Assembly (NCBI RefSeq): GCF_000156235.1 | Contig: NZ_DS996820.1 | Coordinates: forward strand, 3,047 to 67,046 | DNA length: 64,000 bases | Reading direction: 5' to 3' | Source of the DNA: Pseudovibrio sp000156235 | GTDB taxonomy: Bacteria; Pseudomonadota; Alphaproteobacteria; Rhizobiales; Stappiaceae | Shown here: positions 34,074 through 43,769 of the stretch, piece by piece | How positions within the stretch are numbered: position 1 is the first letter of the stretch | Layout: each line of letters opens with the position of its first letter | Notes under the pieces: generated by a model | Told to the model about the DNA's origin: nothing | Seen by the model: the letters and a program-made list of their open reading frames with translations, nothing else | Databases searched by the model: none | Translations under genes and position numbers: made by a program

Positions 34074-34418
34074 ATTCCCTCCACCTCAATGACAATCAAA
34101 GCGTAGATAGCAAATTGACCTATGTCAATACGAATTTATAATTTGACTAATGTGAAATTTACTCATGGTCACAACGGATATTCTTTTTGCATTTCATTCT
34201 GCGATGCACAATTTAGTATAATTATTTCTTTTATTATTCTTATCTCTATTTCTTCTAGTGTTTCACCTGCCTTTACTCAGCACCATAGTACATATACGTA
34301 GAATACCTAAGTTAAATCGATTTAGATCGCATTCGAAAATCGAAAGCTTTTGCAGCGCGAAAACGTGGGTTAAGCTCATGCATCAGCTGACCACCCATAT
34401 TTTTTCGGAGGTACTTTC
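34074..34418. other. AT-rich intergenic region
   Basis: About 340 bases with low GC and no supported gene. It separates the minus-strand small protein from the DUF2267 gene and should hold promoters for both. Confidence 0.6.
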
Positions 34419-34865
34419 ATGCCCATGCCTCAGGAATATCAACTCGCATCACAACAATACGAAGCCTTCCTTCTGGATGCCATGGAATCGATGGATCTGG
34501 TGACACGCAACCGCACTTACACCTGCGTGCAGGCCACGTTGCTGGCCTTTCGGAAGCGTTTGACTGCGGAGCAAGTGCTGGCCTTTGCCGATACCCTGCC
34601 TGTCGTGCTGCGTGCGATCTTCACGTCTGGCTGGAGTCGGGATGACTTTAATCCTGAGTTTGGCACCATGGAGGACTGGGTGGCGGATGCCAAGGCGCTG
34701 CGCAGGCTTCACAACTTCTCAGATGACGAGACTCCGGCAGGCGTCGCCAAAGTCCTGCGCCGCCATGTCGACCTGCCTCATTTTGAGCAGGTGCTACAAC
34801 AGATCGGCCCTGATGCCATGCGGTTTTGGGGATTTAAGAGCACTGCTGAGGCAGAGGCCTCCTAA
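34419..34865 (+). CDS. DUF2267 domain protein
   Basis: A 148-residue soluble helical protein with the ribosome site CGGAGGT at the right distance. LDAMESMDLVTRNRTYTCVQATLLAFRK begins the DUF2267 domain, followed by AFADTLPVVLRAIF. Some actinobacterial members are linked to stress responses, but no function is established. It overlaps the convergent AraC gene by 4 bases. Confidence 0.85.
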   Translation: MPMPQEYQLASQQYEAFLLDAMESMDLVTRNRTYTCVQATLLAFRKRLTAEQVLAFADTLPVVLRAIFTSGWSRDDFNPEFGTMEDWVADAKALRRLHNFSDDETPAGVAKVLRRHVDLPHFEQVLQQIGPDAMRFWGFKSTAEAEAS

Positions 34866-35746
34866 CGGGCAATGCTTTCCCGAGCTTTTGCCGCTGTCGT
34901 TCCAAAATGCACTTTAAAGTCCCGGCTGAACTGCGAGAGGCTTTCATACCCAACCTGCGTTGCAGCCTCATTAGCACGCTTGCCTTCATAAAGGATCAGG
35001 CTGCGGGCATGGTTCAGGCGCAGTTTCTTGAGGTATTGAACCGGCGTTTCACCCGTTGTGCTGCGGAAGGCACGATAGAAGGCTGAGGAGCTCATCCCGA
35101 TCTCTTTGGCGAGCTGATCCACGGAGTACTTGCCTGCCAGATTACCGCTCAGTTTTTGAAGAACACGGGCAATGCGCGCGCTTGGATTGCCCTGATTGCT
35201 CAACATCCTCAGGACGCTGCCGTGGCGATCATTGAGAGCACGATAATGCAGCTCACGCACCAACCCTGCCCCCAGCACAGAGGTATCAACCGGTGAAAGC
35301 AAACAGGCCGTCAGGCGCTCGACAACGTCCTGCATATGATCACTCATGGCCACCGGCTCTGCACCCAGTTTCGTGGTGGTGTTGGAGACAACAGGGTCAT
35401 CAACCTTATTGATAAGCTCCAGAAGGAGTGAGGTGTCCAGATCCACGACCAGACCTGAGAGGGGATTTTCCGGGCTTGCTTCTGTTGAGCATTCAAAGGC
35501 CAGCGGCAGACCAACGACCAGATAGTTGTTTTCATCATACTGGAAGCTCAGATCACCCAGGTAGAGAGACTTCCTGCCTTGCCCGATGATGATGATACTG
35601 CTGCCGTAAACCAATGGCTCCCGTGGCAATGGCACCGTGCTGTGAAACACGCGCACTCCGGGCAAAGAGGTTTCAGCAATCGCGTTATCATCCCCCATAT
35701 GAAAATGGTCTATGAGGTCATTCATAGGTTGGCGCAGGGTGGTCAT
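34862..35746 (-). CDS. AraC family regulator with AraC_N domain
   Basis: A 294-residue regulator starting at ATG 35746. The N-terminal AraC_N domain (residues 20-190) is followed by the double helix-turn-helix (VDQLAKEIGMSSSAFYRAFR and ANEAATQVGYESLSQFSRDF). YqhC of E. coli, an aldehyde-sensing regulator, has this architecture. The divergent MdaB-like oxidoreductase at 35959 is the probable target, separated by 212 bases. Confidence 0.92.
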   Translation of the reverse strand: MTTLRQPMNDLIDHFHMGDDNAIAETSLPGVRVFHSTVPLPREPLVYGSSIIIIGQGRKSLYLGDLSFQYDENNYLVVGLPLAFECSTEASPENPLSGLVVDLDTSLLLELINKVDDPVVSNTTTKLGAEPVAMSDHMQDVVERLTACLLSPVDTSVLGAGLVRELHYRALNDRHGSVLRMLSNQGNPSARIARVLQKLSGNLAGKYSVDQLAKEIGMSSSAFYRAFRSTTGETPVQYLKKLRLNHARSLILYEGKRANEAATQVGYESLSQFSRDFKVHFGTTAAKARESIAR

Positions 35747-35958
35747 TCGGCACGTCCAATTCTCGTAGTTGCCAGTATAGTGCAACAAACTTGCCGGTAG
35801 AGACAGCCATCCTCAGCGAGAAGGCAGAATCCAGCAACAAATTGGCTAGATACGGCATTCCCCAAAATCGTTGAAGCCACAATATTTGGCGCAACGCGGT
35901 CGCCAGGCATCCCAGGCACATCCGGCGTCTCGCACATGACACGACCTAGGAGATACCG

Positions 35959-36573
35959 ATGAACATCCTCATCCTGAATTGCCACCAACACTACGCCTTT
36001 TCCGAGGGTAAGTTGAGCCAGACGCTGGTTGAGCGCATGAAGGTGCAGCTTGAAGCTATGGGCCATGCCGTGCGCACTGTGGCGACCTCCGGTGAGTTTG
36101 CCGTTGAGACCGAAGTGGCGAACCATCAATGGGCTGATACGGTCATTTTACAAATCCCGGTGAACTGGATGGGTATTCCGTGGAGTGCAAAGCGCTACAT
36201 GGATGAGGTTTACACTGCAGGTACAGCAGGCGCATTTTGCAACAATGATGGCCGCACCAGTGAAGCGCCTAAAAAGAACTACGGCAACGGCGGCACGTTG
36301 ACGGGTAAGACCTATATGCTCTCCCTTACGTTCAACGCTCCGAGTGAGGCATTTGACGATCCTTCAGAGTATCTGTTTCAGGGCAAGTCTGTAGACGATC
36401 TGTTTTTCCCTCAGCACATGAACTTCCGCTTCTTCGGCATGACAGGCTTGCCGACATTTGCTTGCTATGATGTTCTCAAAAATCCTGAGATTGAGCAGGA
36501 TTTTGAGCGGCTGAGCACTCATCTGAATGCAGTATTTGAGAAAAACTCTGTCACAGATAAAGAACTTGTATAG
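35959..36573 (+). CDS. NAD(P)H-dependent oxidoreductase, MdaB-like
   Basis: A 204-residue flavodoxin_2-fold protein. Typical signatures are NILILNCHQHYAFSEGKLSQTL at the N terminus and QIPVNWMGIPWSAKRYMDEVY, which matches the FAD/quinone-binding loop of MdaB (modulator of drug activity B). It should reduce quinones with NADPH. The divergent AraC-type gene suggests induction by an electrophile. A terminator lies at 36627. Confidence 0.9.
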   Translation: MNILILNCHQHYAFSEGKLSQTLVERMKVQLEAMGHAVRTVATSGEFAVETEVANHQWADTVILQIPVNWMGIPWSAKRYMDEVYTAGTAGAFCNNDGRTSEAPKKNYGNGGTLTGKTYMLSLTFNAPSEAFDDPSEYLFQGKSVDDLFFPQHMNFRFFGMTGLPTFACYDVLKNPEIEQDFERLSTHLNAVFEKNSVTDKELV

Positions 36574-36626
36574 TCCGCGAAGGAGGTAATCTCCCTCCCC
36601 CACGACGAGCTCACTCGTCGTTGTAT

Positions 36627-36663
36627 GCCGTCGTCAGTCTCCGCGCTGATGGCGGCTTTTTTC
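36627..36663 (+). terminator. Terminator of the MdaB-like gene
   Basis: GCCGTC-GTCAG pairs with CTGAT-GGCGGC around TCTCCGCG and is followed by TTTTTT. A second small hairpin, ACGACGAG/CTCGTCGT-like, lies just before it. Confidence 0.8.
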
Positions 36664-36898
36664 ATTACCGGGCCTACGCGGCACAATGAGAGCCTCAACG
36701 CGACGGACGTTTCAATGGAGACCTTGTTTATTTGGCTCATGCCTATAAAAACTTAAGCATGATCCAGTGGTCGATGTGTGCTGAACTTCAGCGCAGAGTT
36801 TGAGTTATCGGCTCTTTGTTGATCCGGGTGGAAGGACGGTTCCAACCGGGTTTGCGCTTTCGACCACACACCTGCCACGGCTACAGAGGGTATTGACC

Positions 36899-38731
36899 GT
36901 GACCGACTTTCTTATTCTCGCCTTTGTCTTTCTGGTTGCGGGCGTCATCTCTGTGCCGATTGCTTCGCGTTTCGGCCTTGGGTCTGTGCTGGGTTATCTG
37001 ATTGCCGGTGTTGCCATAAGCCCGATCCTGTCGGGGCTGAATGTGGACGTGGTTGGGGTTCAGCACTTTGCCGAGTTCGGCGTGGTGATGATGCTGTTTC
37101 TGGTTGGGCTTGAGTTGGAACCAAAGATGCTTTGGTCCATGCGCCAGCGGTTGCTTGGACTTGGCGGTTTGCAGGTTGGTTTGACCACTGTGCTGGTTAT
37201 GGGCGCGGCCATGTTGCTGGGCCTCTCCTGGAATGTAGCGTTGGCGAGTGGCGTACTGCTTTCGCTGTCCTCAACCGCCATCGTGCTGCAAACACTGAGT
37301 GAAAAAGGCTTGTTGCGATCAGACGGAGGACAGGCCAGCTTTTCCGTGCTGCTGTTTCAGGACATTGCCGTCATTCCAATCCTTGCGCTTCTACCACTGC
37401 TCGCCCTGCCAGAGCTTGCTGGTATTGCCGGAGATGTTGCTAGTCATGGTGCCCATTCGGGGGCAGAAGAAGGTGGCAGCTTAAGTCTGGTGGAGGACTT
37501 GCAAGGCTGGCAGGCGGCGCTGGTTACGATTGCTGCGATTGCCGTTGTTATTGCAGGCGGTTTTTATCTCACCCGGCCTATCTTTCGCTACGTTGCCATG
37601 GCGAATCTGCGAGAAGTTTTTGTGGCGACTGCGCTGCTGTTCGTGATCGGCATTGCCTTGCTGATGACGTTGGTCGGGCTATCGCCGGCGCTGGGAACGT
37701 TTCTGGCCGGTGTTGTGCTTGCAAACAGTGAGTATCGACACGAGCTGGAGAGCGATATCGATCCGTTCCGCGGTTTGCTGCTTGGGCTATTTTTCATCAC
37801 CGTTGGCGCTGCCATCAACTTTGAACTGCTACTGGCTAATCTGGGTATCACGCTGCTGCTCACGATCGGTCTAATCGCGATCAAGCTTTTCGTGTTGCTG
37901 GTGTTGGCACGTCTGTTCCGGCTTAAGGGTAATGCTAAATGGTTGTTTGGTCTCAGCATGGCGCAAGCAGGTGAGTTTGGCTTTGTGCTGATTTCCTTCA
38001 CGGTGGCCAATCATGTTCTTCCGCAGGCGATTGCTGATCAGCTGTTGCTAGTCGTTGCTATGTCTATGGTGCTGACACCAGCGCTTTTCATTGTGTACTC
38101 GCAGGTGATCCAACCGCGGCTGGCCTCCAAAGATGAGTTGCCTGCCGATGAGATTGCTGAGAAGAGGCCGATCATCATTGCCGGGCATGGTCGGTTTGGC
38201 GGTGTCATCAATAACATGATGCGGACAGCAGGCTACAAGACAACGGTTCTGGATTACTCCTCCGCTCAGCTGGAGATGCTGCGGGCTTATGGCCTTCGTG
38301 TGTTCTTTGGGGATGCAACGCGGCCAGACTTGCTGCTCGCTGCGGGGATTTCTGAGGCTCGCTTGTTTATCGTTGCGATTGATCAGCGGGAGGCTGCCAC
38401 GGAGTTGGTGCGCCACGTGCGCAAGCATCATCCGCAGGTGAGCATTGTGGCGCGTGCGGTCAATCGCCATCACGTCTACGAGCTTTACGCAGCCGGCGCC
38501 CACCACATCATCCGCGATACCTTTGACAGCGCCGTCCGCGCGGGTCGATCTGCCTGGGAAGAGCTAGGCATTCCCAAAGACAAGGCCGAGGAGATGGCGC
38601 AGGACTTCGTGAGAGAAGACAAGCAAGTTCTTAGAGAACTGGCGGAGCATTATGACCCGACCGTGCCAGCCCACGAAAACACCGAGTACATCAACCGCGC
38701 CCGTGAGCTGATTTCGAAGCGGGATCAGTAG
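36899..38731 (+). CDS. Kef-type K+/H+ antiporter (CPA2), KefB-like
   Basis: A 610-residue inner-membrane protein. I start it at GTG 36899 (MTDFLILAFVFLVAG), giving the usual KefB/C length; an open frame extends upstream. About twelve helices of the Na+/H+ exchanger fold cover residues 1-385, with the conserved SLSSTAIVLQ and GLFFITVGA segments. The C-terminal TrkA-N Rossmann domain begins at IIIAGHGRFGG near residue 422. Kef systems open in response to glutathione conjugates and acidify the cytoplasm during electrophile stress, matching the redox genes around it. Confidence 0.93.
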   Translation: MTDFLILAFVFLVAGVISVPIASRFGLGSVLGYLIAGVAISPILSGLNVDVVGVQHFAEFGVVMMLFLVGLELEPKMLWSMRQRLLGLGGLQVGLTTVLVMGAAMLLGLSWNVALASGVLLSLSSTAIVLQTLSEKGLLRSDGGQASFSVLLFQDIAVIPILALLPLLALPELAGIAGDVASHGAHSGAEEGGSLSLVEDLQGWQAALVTIAAIAVVIAGGFYLTRPIFRYVAMANLREVFVATALLFVIGIALLMTLVGLSPALGTFLAGVVLANSEYRHELESDIDPFRGLLLGLFFITVGAAINFELLLANLGITLLLTIGLIAIKLFVLLVLARLFRLKGNAKWLFGLSMAQAGEFGFVLISFTVANHVLPQAIADQLLLVVAMSMVLTPALFIVYSQVIQPRLASKDELPADEIAEKRPIIIAGHGRFGGVINNMMRTAGYKTTVLDYSSAQLEMLRAYGLRVFFGDATRPDLLLAAGISEARLFIVAIDQREAATELVRHVRKHHPQVSIVARAVNRHHVYELYAAGAHHIIRDTFDSAVRAGRSAWEELGIPKDKAEEMAQDFVREDKQVLRELAEHYDPTVPAHENTEYINRARELISKRDQ

Positions 38732-38921
38732 GTGGAGGTGTCAGGAAGGTCTGCGACGACACAGAACAACATCGGAAAACCTGTGCCTTCTATCGCAGGT
38801 TCGTTGACTGGGTTTGGCGGCTGAGGCAGGGAGACGGGGTTTTGCCAGCCTTCCCAAAGGTTTGGGGTCTATTGTGGCTGGGTGTTCTTTGATTGAGTGA
38901 TGTGAGCTGGATGTTTTGAGT

Positions 38922-39350
38922 ATGTTTTTGAAGTACTCTGGGTTGGTCGTTTGTTTGTTGCTGGCTGCTTGCAACGGAGAAGACCAGACGACTGCGGTTT
39001 CTGATGTGAGTGCGACCAGTGTTGCTGAGAATGTTGTCAGTGCCTCTCAACCGCGTTCTGTTGTTATCGAGAACATCCAGATTGCCTGGCAAAAGGCATC
39101 GGCATTGGAAGAGCGGCTTGGGTCTGAGAGGAGCCTGATGTCAGTCACGTTCACTGAAGTTGATCCGCAAAGCCATACGCCCATCGCCTCCCCGCGCCTT
39201 TCCGTGAAAGAGAGGCTGTCGCTGGCAGAAGCGGCGATCAGGCAAGCGCAGGGGTGTTATTATCACGGCTATGACCCTGCTACCAACGCAGTTGAGGGTT
39301 TCATGTGGGAGGAGCTCGACAACATCATCGTGGTGTTGGCTGAGTGCTGA
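38922..39350 (+). CDS. Small lipoprotein, no recognised family
   Basis: A 142-residue protein with a lipobox LLAAC, so Cys17 would be lipidated. The mature part has two helical stretches and an amphipathic C terminus ending VLAEC. No conserved domain recognised. It starts a group of exported and surface proteins on both strands. ATG 38922 is preferred over TTG 38916. Confidence 0.7.
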   Translation: MFLKYSGLVVCLLLAACNGEDQTTAVSDVSATSVAENVVSASQPRSVVIENIQIAWQKASALEERLGSERSLMSVTFTEVDPQSHTPIASPRLSVKERLSLAEAAIRQAQGCYYHGYDPATNAVEGFMWEELDNIIVVLAEC

Positions 39351-39377
39351 TCGAGCTCACTCTAGTACGCCTGCTGC

Positions 39378-40166
39378 TTATTTGAAGACGCAGCGATTGA
39401 TGGCAGGCTCCTTGCCATCCAGTTTTTTCGAAAGGATCTTGGCTACACCTAGTGGCGCGCCAACCATAAGCTCTGTTCCCGTAGAACTGACGGATTTGAC
39501 CGAGCAGAGCTTGTCGTGGAACGAGCTATCACAGCAGGTGCCGTCACTGTTGCTGTCGCCGGGGTCACATAACCATGGGCCAGCGATCTGGAAGCCTGCC
39601 TTGGGACTAGGCACTGCTGGACAAGAACAGATGATCTCATCGTCCTTCACCGGTCCAATCCCCGGAAAATCCTTGCCTTGTGTGCTGTTGAAGCAGAAGC
39701 CACCATCGCATTGCGCTGAGTAGCCAGCGGGGGCCTCCTCACTGTTTGGGCAGGTGTACATTGCCATGGGCTCGCCCAGATTTTCGCTTTTGGGATCATA
39801 GTCAGTTTCCATCTGGCGCGGGGTGGCATAGGTGCTCACGGTGAAGCCGTTGTCGATGCCAGCTTTCAGCAGATCACAAACGTCCTTCTTCTCGCCATTC
39901 TCTTCATAGTGAAACGGCAGAGAAATGCTCTGCTCATTCAGCGCATCACATTTGCAGTAGGCCACGGTGTCGACCGTCCAGCACTTGGCGGTGGCGCACA
40001 GTGCGAAGGCGTTGGGCTCATCCTGCGATACCGGGCATTCCTTGAACAGACTTGGATCCGTACTTGCGTCCGTACTGGTATCGGCCTGAGCTAAACTGCT
40101 GATGAGCATGGAGAAGGTGATTACGAGCCCCAGTGTAGCTAAACGAGAAAGGGATTTCAGCGGCAT
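39378..40166 (-). CDS. Secreted cysteine-rich protein
   Basis: A 262-residue exported protein. The ribosome site AAGGAGAG precedes ATG, and a signal peptide cuts after SSLAQA near residue 28. The mature chain holds 16 cysteines in closely spaced pairs such as KCDAL, QCDGGFC, CSC and TCCD, predicting many disulfide bonds and a compact, protease-resistant fold. No family recognised. A surface or secreted role is likely, as with the autotransporter next to it. Confidence 0.75.
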   Translation of the reverse strand: MPLKSLSRLATLGLVITFSMLISSLAQADTSTDASTDPSLFKECPVSQDEPNAFALCATAKCWTVDTVAYCKCDALNEQSISLPFHYEENGEKKDVCDLLKAGIDNGFTVSTYATPRQMETDYDPKSENLGEPMAMYTCPNSEEAPAGYSAQCDGGFCFNSTQGKDFPGIGPVKDDEIICSCPAVPSPKAGFQIAGPWLCDPGDSNSDGTCCDSSFHDKLCSVKSVSSTGTELMVGAPLGVAKILSKKLDGKEPAINRCVFK

Positions 40167-40284
40167 GTGTACTCTCCTTTATGGATAGAACCACTGCCGC
40201 CTCACGGGCTCATACTCAGAGGTTCCCAGATGCAGGCGAAGGTGCAGTGCTGTCATGTCGCTGAGTGGCAGAATGCGTGCTTCG

Positions 40285-40476
40285 TCAGGTGTGATCATCA
40301 ATCAAACGCCCCTCACCCACCTTCACGATGCCGCTAGTTGCTCTTGGATCATTCGGGGCATCGATAACGAGCACATCTGAGTTCAGGTGGTCGGAAGGAT
40401 CAAACTCAGACGCGAACTGAAGGTACGCTGAGACGCGGATGGGACAGTTGTATGATGGAAACATGAATTCCAACAT
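40285..40476 (-). pseudogene. Remnant ORF resembling debris at 43.6 kb
   Basis: A 63-codon frame whose C-terminal half (DVLVIDAPNDPRATSGI) resembles GVLVVDSRNNKRS encoded at about 43.6 kb, at both DNA and protein level. It begins inside AT-rich DNA and lacks a ribosome site. Probably a fragment of a lost gene; the family is unknown. Confidence 0.4.
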
Positions 40477-40557
40477 AAAGACGACTTGCGATTTCTGCTT
40501 GAAATATAGGGGGTTATATCTGCGGGAGCGTGTTTTGTGCAGTAAGCTTGGCTACCT

Positions 40558-43368
40558 TTAGTACTGCCAGAGCAGACGTATATTGAAACCATGGTCCTGA
40601 GCATCATCAGAAAGCAGGCCGTAGTAGGCGGCGCCCAGGCGCGCGGTGTCAGTCAAATGGGCATCCAGACCAGCTTCCAGGAGGGCCACGTTTTGCGAGA
40701 TTGGAACGCTGGTGATGGTGAAGGGATTGCCTCCGCTGATGAAGGCCTGCGTGAAGTTAATTGTGTCTTGCGAAGCGTACTGCCAGGCAGCCAGCCCGCT
40801 CAGAGTGGTGCTTAACCCGCCAATGGAGAAATCCCAGTCAGACCGCAGGCCCAGCGTTGTAAAGGTGATGCCTTCATTCTGGTTGTCCGCTGAAAGCGCG
40901 GCATCATTCCCCTGCTCGCGATATCCTTTGCTGAACAGGTGAACATAGGCTACGCCAACAAATGGCTGCATGCGCGCTTCACCCAATTGCCAGTCATAAC
41001 CCAGCTCACCAAACACTTGCAGTGTTGTGGCGTTTTGATCCGATTCCAACTCATCTGCGATCAAGCCAGTTACTTCTCGATCAAATCTCAGCTGATGCCA
41101 TGTGGCTACAGCACCACCTTGAAGAGATACTGGTAAGGCGTTGATCTGCGGAAGCTGGGCATATCCGCCTACGGTGTAGTTTTCGCTGTCACCTGAAGAC
41201 AGGCGCGAACTCACGTTGAAGTCTGAGCGAGAGAAGCCTGCCACAAGCCCAAGACGCAGGAACTCATGGACCTCACCATCTGCCCCAAACAGCATGCCGC
41301 CGACATTGCGGTCTGTCGTTGCCGCATTGCCATCACCACCAAAGGACGCGTAACTGCCATATACTTCAGTCCAGAAGCTCAGTGAGCCGATAGCTGCTGT
41401 CTTTTCTGGTTCAACCAGCCCGTCATCACGTTGCTTGCCGATGGCAAACAGGTGATCGTTTATCCGCTGGCGAACGTAGCGGGCATCATCAATTAAGATG
41501 GCCCGCGCTGATGCATTGATCTCCCCAGACGTGAGGTCGTAAGCTTCGCGCGCGTCAGAGCCATTTGCGTTGGCAGCAAGCAATGCCATGTGAAGGGGAT
41601 TACTGCTGCCGAGGCTTTCAATCGCGGCAACAGTGGCACTTTGATTTCTGGTTTGAGCCAGATCGGCATAGCTCACGCTGTTTCGCACCAAAGAGAGGGC
41701 GATGTCATTGCCTGTGCCTGTGGCGTAGTCGAGGCTGCTATCAAAAAAGGCAAGGTTGTCTTCGACATCAGCAAACGTGCCAATGATGCTATCTGCACCA
41801 TCATTTTCAACAATCACGAGCGTGGAGGTCGGAACGAAATTTTGGCCGTATCTTCGCTGTAGAAAGAGCACTTCGAGCACTGTGTCGCTGGCATCAAATG
41901 TTCCGTTGACGATCAGCTGATCTGATGCATCCAACGTTGGGTCAGCCTCTCCCTGAACTTCAATTTCCAGAGTGCCTGCACCGGAGTAGTTCCCATTGAT
42001 CGTTGTCGTGCCTATTGAGCTGCCCGGTGCAATGCGCCCGCCATTGTTGCTCACATTTCCATTGATAGATCCATGACCACCCAACATCCCATCCTGTCCG
42101 ATGACCACGCTCCCTGGAAGGACAGCACCGCTGCTGACCGGAGAGGACCCTACGAGTAACATCCCTTGCCGAATAGTCGCTATACCGGTGAATGCATGTT
42201 CGTCCCCGTCTAGCGTCAGGGTGCCGCTTCCCGTCTTCTCCAGTGCCCCGCTGCCGGTCAGATCGCCCTCGTAACTTCCATTTGTTGACTGATTAAATTC
42301 AAGAGTGGCACCTGCGTCGATGGTAATATCACCTTGCAGGCTTGCCGTGTTTCCCGACAGAGTTCCGCCCTGCACGGTTGTTGTGCCGGTGTAGCTGTTG
42401 GTGCCGTTTAGGATCGTTGTTCCTGCAACAAAGCGGACTGAGCCTGGTCCCGAGATGTTCGGAGCGAAGCTGTAATTATCACTGGTGTGGTTGAAGACAA
42501 TCTCACCGGTTGATCGGCCAAACACGACATTCTTCGCGCTGATGAACCCCGGTGACGTTGCCGCTGAACCTTCGGCTGCCCCAATGTTCAGAGTGCCCCT
42601 CGAATTGGTTCCCCCAATATCCGGCTTTGCGATGTCGAGCGTGCCGCTCCCGTCAGATCCAACAATAACACGACCGCCATTTGATAAGGTCAGCTCCCCC
42701 CGACCTCTACGGCCAATGATTGTTTCTCCAGAGGTTGTGAGGGTTGAGTTGCTTCCTGAGACCGTTGTGAGCCCAGTTGCCCCGGAAAAGCTGAGGTAAA
42801 ATCGCTGGGTGTTAAGAGCAGCGCCGTCCGTTACCTCCAACTGGCCCTCAGACCCCACCCCAACAGCAAACGTGCCTCCATTGCTGTAAGTGGTCCCGTT
42901 GCCATCAATGGACACTGTGCCATGTCCCTCGAAGCTTCCACCCACAACCGTTGTTGTTGCAGTAGAGAACGATGCACCACCTGATATGTTGAGGACACCC
43001 GTTCCTCCCACCCCGACATCAACGGTTGCGCTGGATGAAACATGGGAGTCAGCACCCGAAACTGTGAGGGTGCCATGCGAAGTGGGGGTAAAACCCAAGA
43101 ATATATTACGCGCAGAAACCCTGCCATCATCTCGACGGTCAGAGTCTGTACTGTATTCTCCAATGAACAGGTTGTCGTTTATGTTCCATGGGTTTGGCGG
43201 ATGTCTGCTTGAGCCGCCAACCACGTATGACTGCCCGAAATCAATCATCACAGGCCGAGCCTGACCCGAGGTTGCCTGAAAGAGAAAAAGAGGAGTTACG
43301 CAAAAACTGATTGCCGCCGTAGATGGTCGGAAAGAACAAAGAGCAGGCAATACTTTTCTGGCAATCAT
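40558..43368 (-). CDS. Type Va autotransporter
   Basis: A 936-residue surface protein. Signal peptide at the N terminus, then a passenger rich in Gly, Ser and Thr with repeated beta-helix coils (TLTVSGADSHV, VLNISGGASF, GELTLSNGG). Near residues 370-400 is a passenger-associated transport repeat (GSGTLTLDGDEHAFTG). The last roughly 280 residues form the translocator barrel, ending LLWQY. The barrel carries the passenger across the outer membrane. The passenger has no recognisable protease triad, so adhesion or surface coating is likely. Decayed gene fragments lie on both sides. Confidence 0.93.
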   Translation of the reverse strand: MIARKVLPALCSFRPSTAAISFCVTPLFLFQATSGQARPVMIDFGQSYVVGGSSRHPPNPWNINDNLFIGEYSTDSDRRDDGRVSARNIFLGFTPTSHGTLTVSGADSHVSSSATVDVGVGGTGVLNISGGASFSTATTTVVGGSFEGHGTVSIDGNGTTYSNGGTFAVGVGSEGQLEVTDGAALNTQRFYLSFSGATGLTTVSGSNSTLTTSGETIIGRRGRGELTLSNGGRVIVGSDGSGTLDIAKPDIGGTNSRGTLNIGAAEGSAATSPGFISAKNVVFGRSTGEIVFNHTSDNYSFAPNISGPGSVRFVAGTTILNGTNSYTGTTTVQGGTLSGNTASLQGDITIDAGATLEFNQSTNGSYEGDLTGSGALEKTGSGTLTLDGDEHAFTGIATIRQGMLLVGSSPVSSGAVLPGSVVIGQDGMLGGHGSINGNVSNNGGRIAPGSSIGTTTINGNYSGAGTLEIEVQGEADPTLDASDQLIVNGTFDASDTVLEVLFLQRRYGQNFVPTSTLVIVENDGADSIIGTFADVEDNLAFFDSSLDYATGTGNDIALSLVRNSVSYADLAQTRNQSATVAAIESLGSSNPLHMALLAANANGSDAREAYDLTSGEINASARAILIDDARYVRQRINDHLFAIGKQRDDGLVEPEKTAAIGSLSFWTEVYGSYASFGGDGNAATTDRNVGGMLFGADGEVHEFLRLGLVAGFSRSDFNVSSRLSSGDSENYTVGGYAQLPQINALPVSLQGGAVATWHQLRFDREVTGLIADELESDQNATTLQVFGELGYDWQLGEARMQPFVGVAYVHLFSKGYREQGNDAALSADNQNEGITFTTLGLRSDWDFSIGGLSTTLSGLAAWQYASQDTINFTQAFISGGNPFTITSVPISQNVALLEAGLDAHLTDTARLGAAYYGLLSDDAQDHGFNIRLLWQY

Positions 43369-43769
43369 CTGAATGTCCTGCAGTGCATTCTTGATTTTGG
43401 GCTTAGGGCGAACTCAAGCCATATCTTGTCGATCTTTCAAATATTCAGGAACCCTTTGGTGATACCTGCGCTTTTTTTACAAGGCGGACCTCAACATTTA
43501 TGGATGGAACTTTGGCGCGAGGTGTATCAGGCTATATGAGTGACGTTTTCTCGGGTTTTTGCGGCTGTGGTTCCAAAGTGGACTTTGAAGTCAGGGGTGG
43601 TGGTGTTTTTGGACCTCTTGTTGTTCCGTGAATCAACGACAAGCACACCAGTATTCGGCTCATCGATTAGATGCACCAAGTGTACTTAAGCAATTTAATC
43701 AACTTATGATTGCAATATACATTTATTGATCTAAAATCCTCACGTTTGATATTTATTGAGGATTTTCAC
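43369..43769. other. Intergenic region with gene debris
   Basis: About 400 bases between the divergent autotransporter and protease-inhibitor genes. The left part should contain the autotransporter promoter; positions 43536-43700 hold the AraC-type fragment described separately. Confidence 0.6.
43536..43700 (-). pseudogene. Fragment of an AraC-type regulator C terminus
   Basis: On the minus strand the frame reads DFKVHFGTTAAKTREN before stopping, nearly identical to DFKVHFGTTAAKARES at the end of the AraC regulator at 34862. Upstream in the same frame, LIDEPNTGVLVVDSRNNKRS does not belong to an AraC protein. This is a chimeric relic, probably from recombination between gene copies. Confidence 0.65.

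Noticed and set aside
33840..34420. tRNA or attachment site near the small genes
   Set aside because: No cloverleaf could be drawn and no CCA-adjacent duplication was found.
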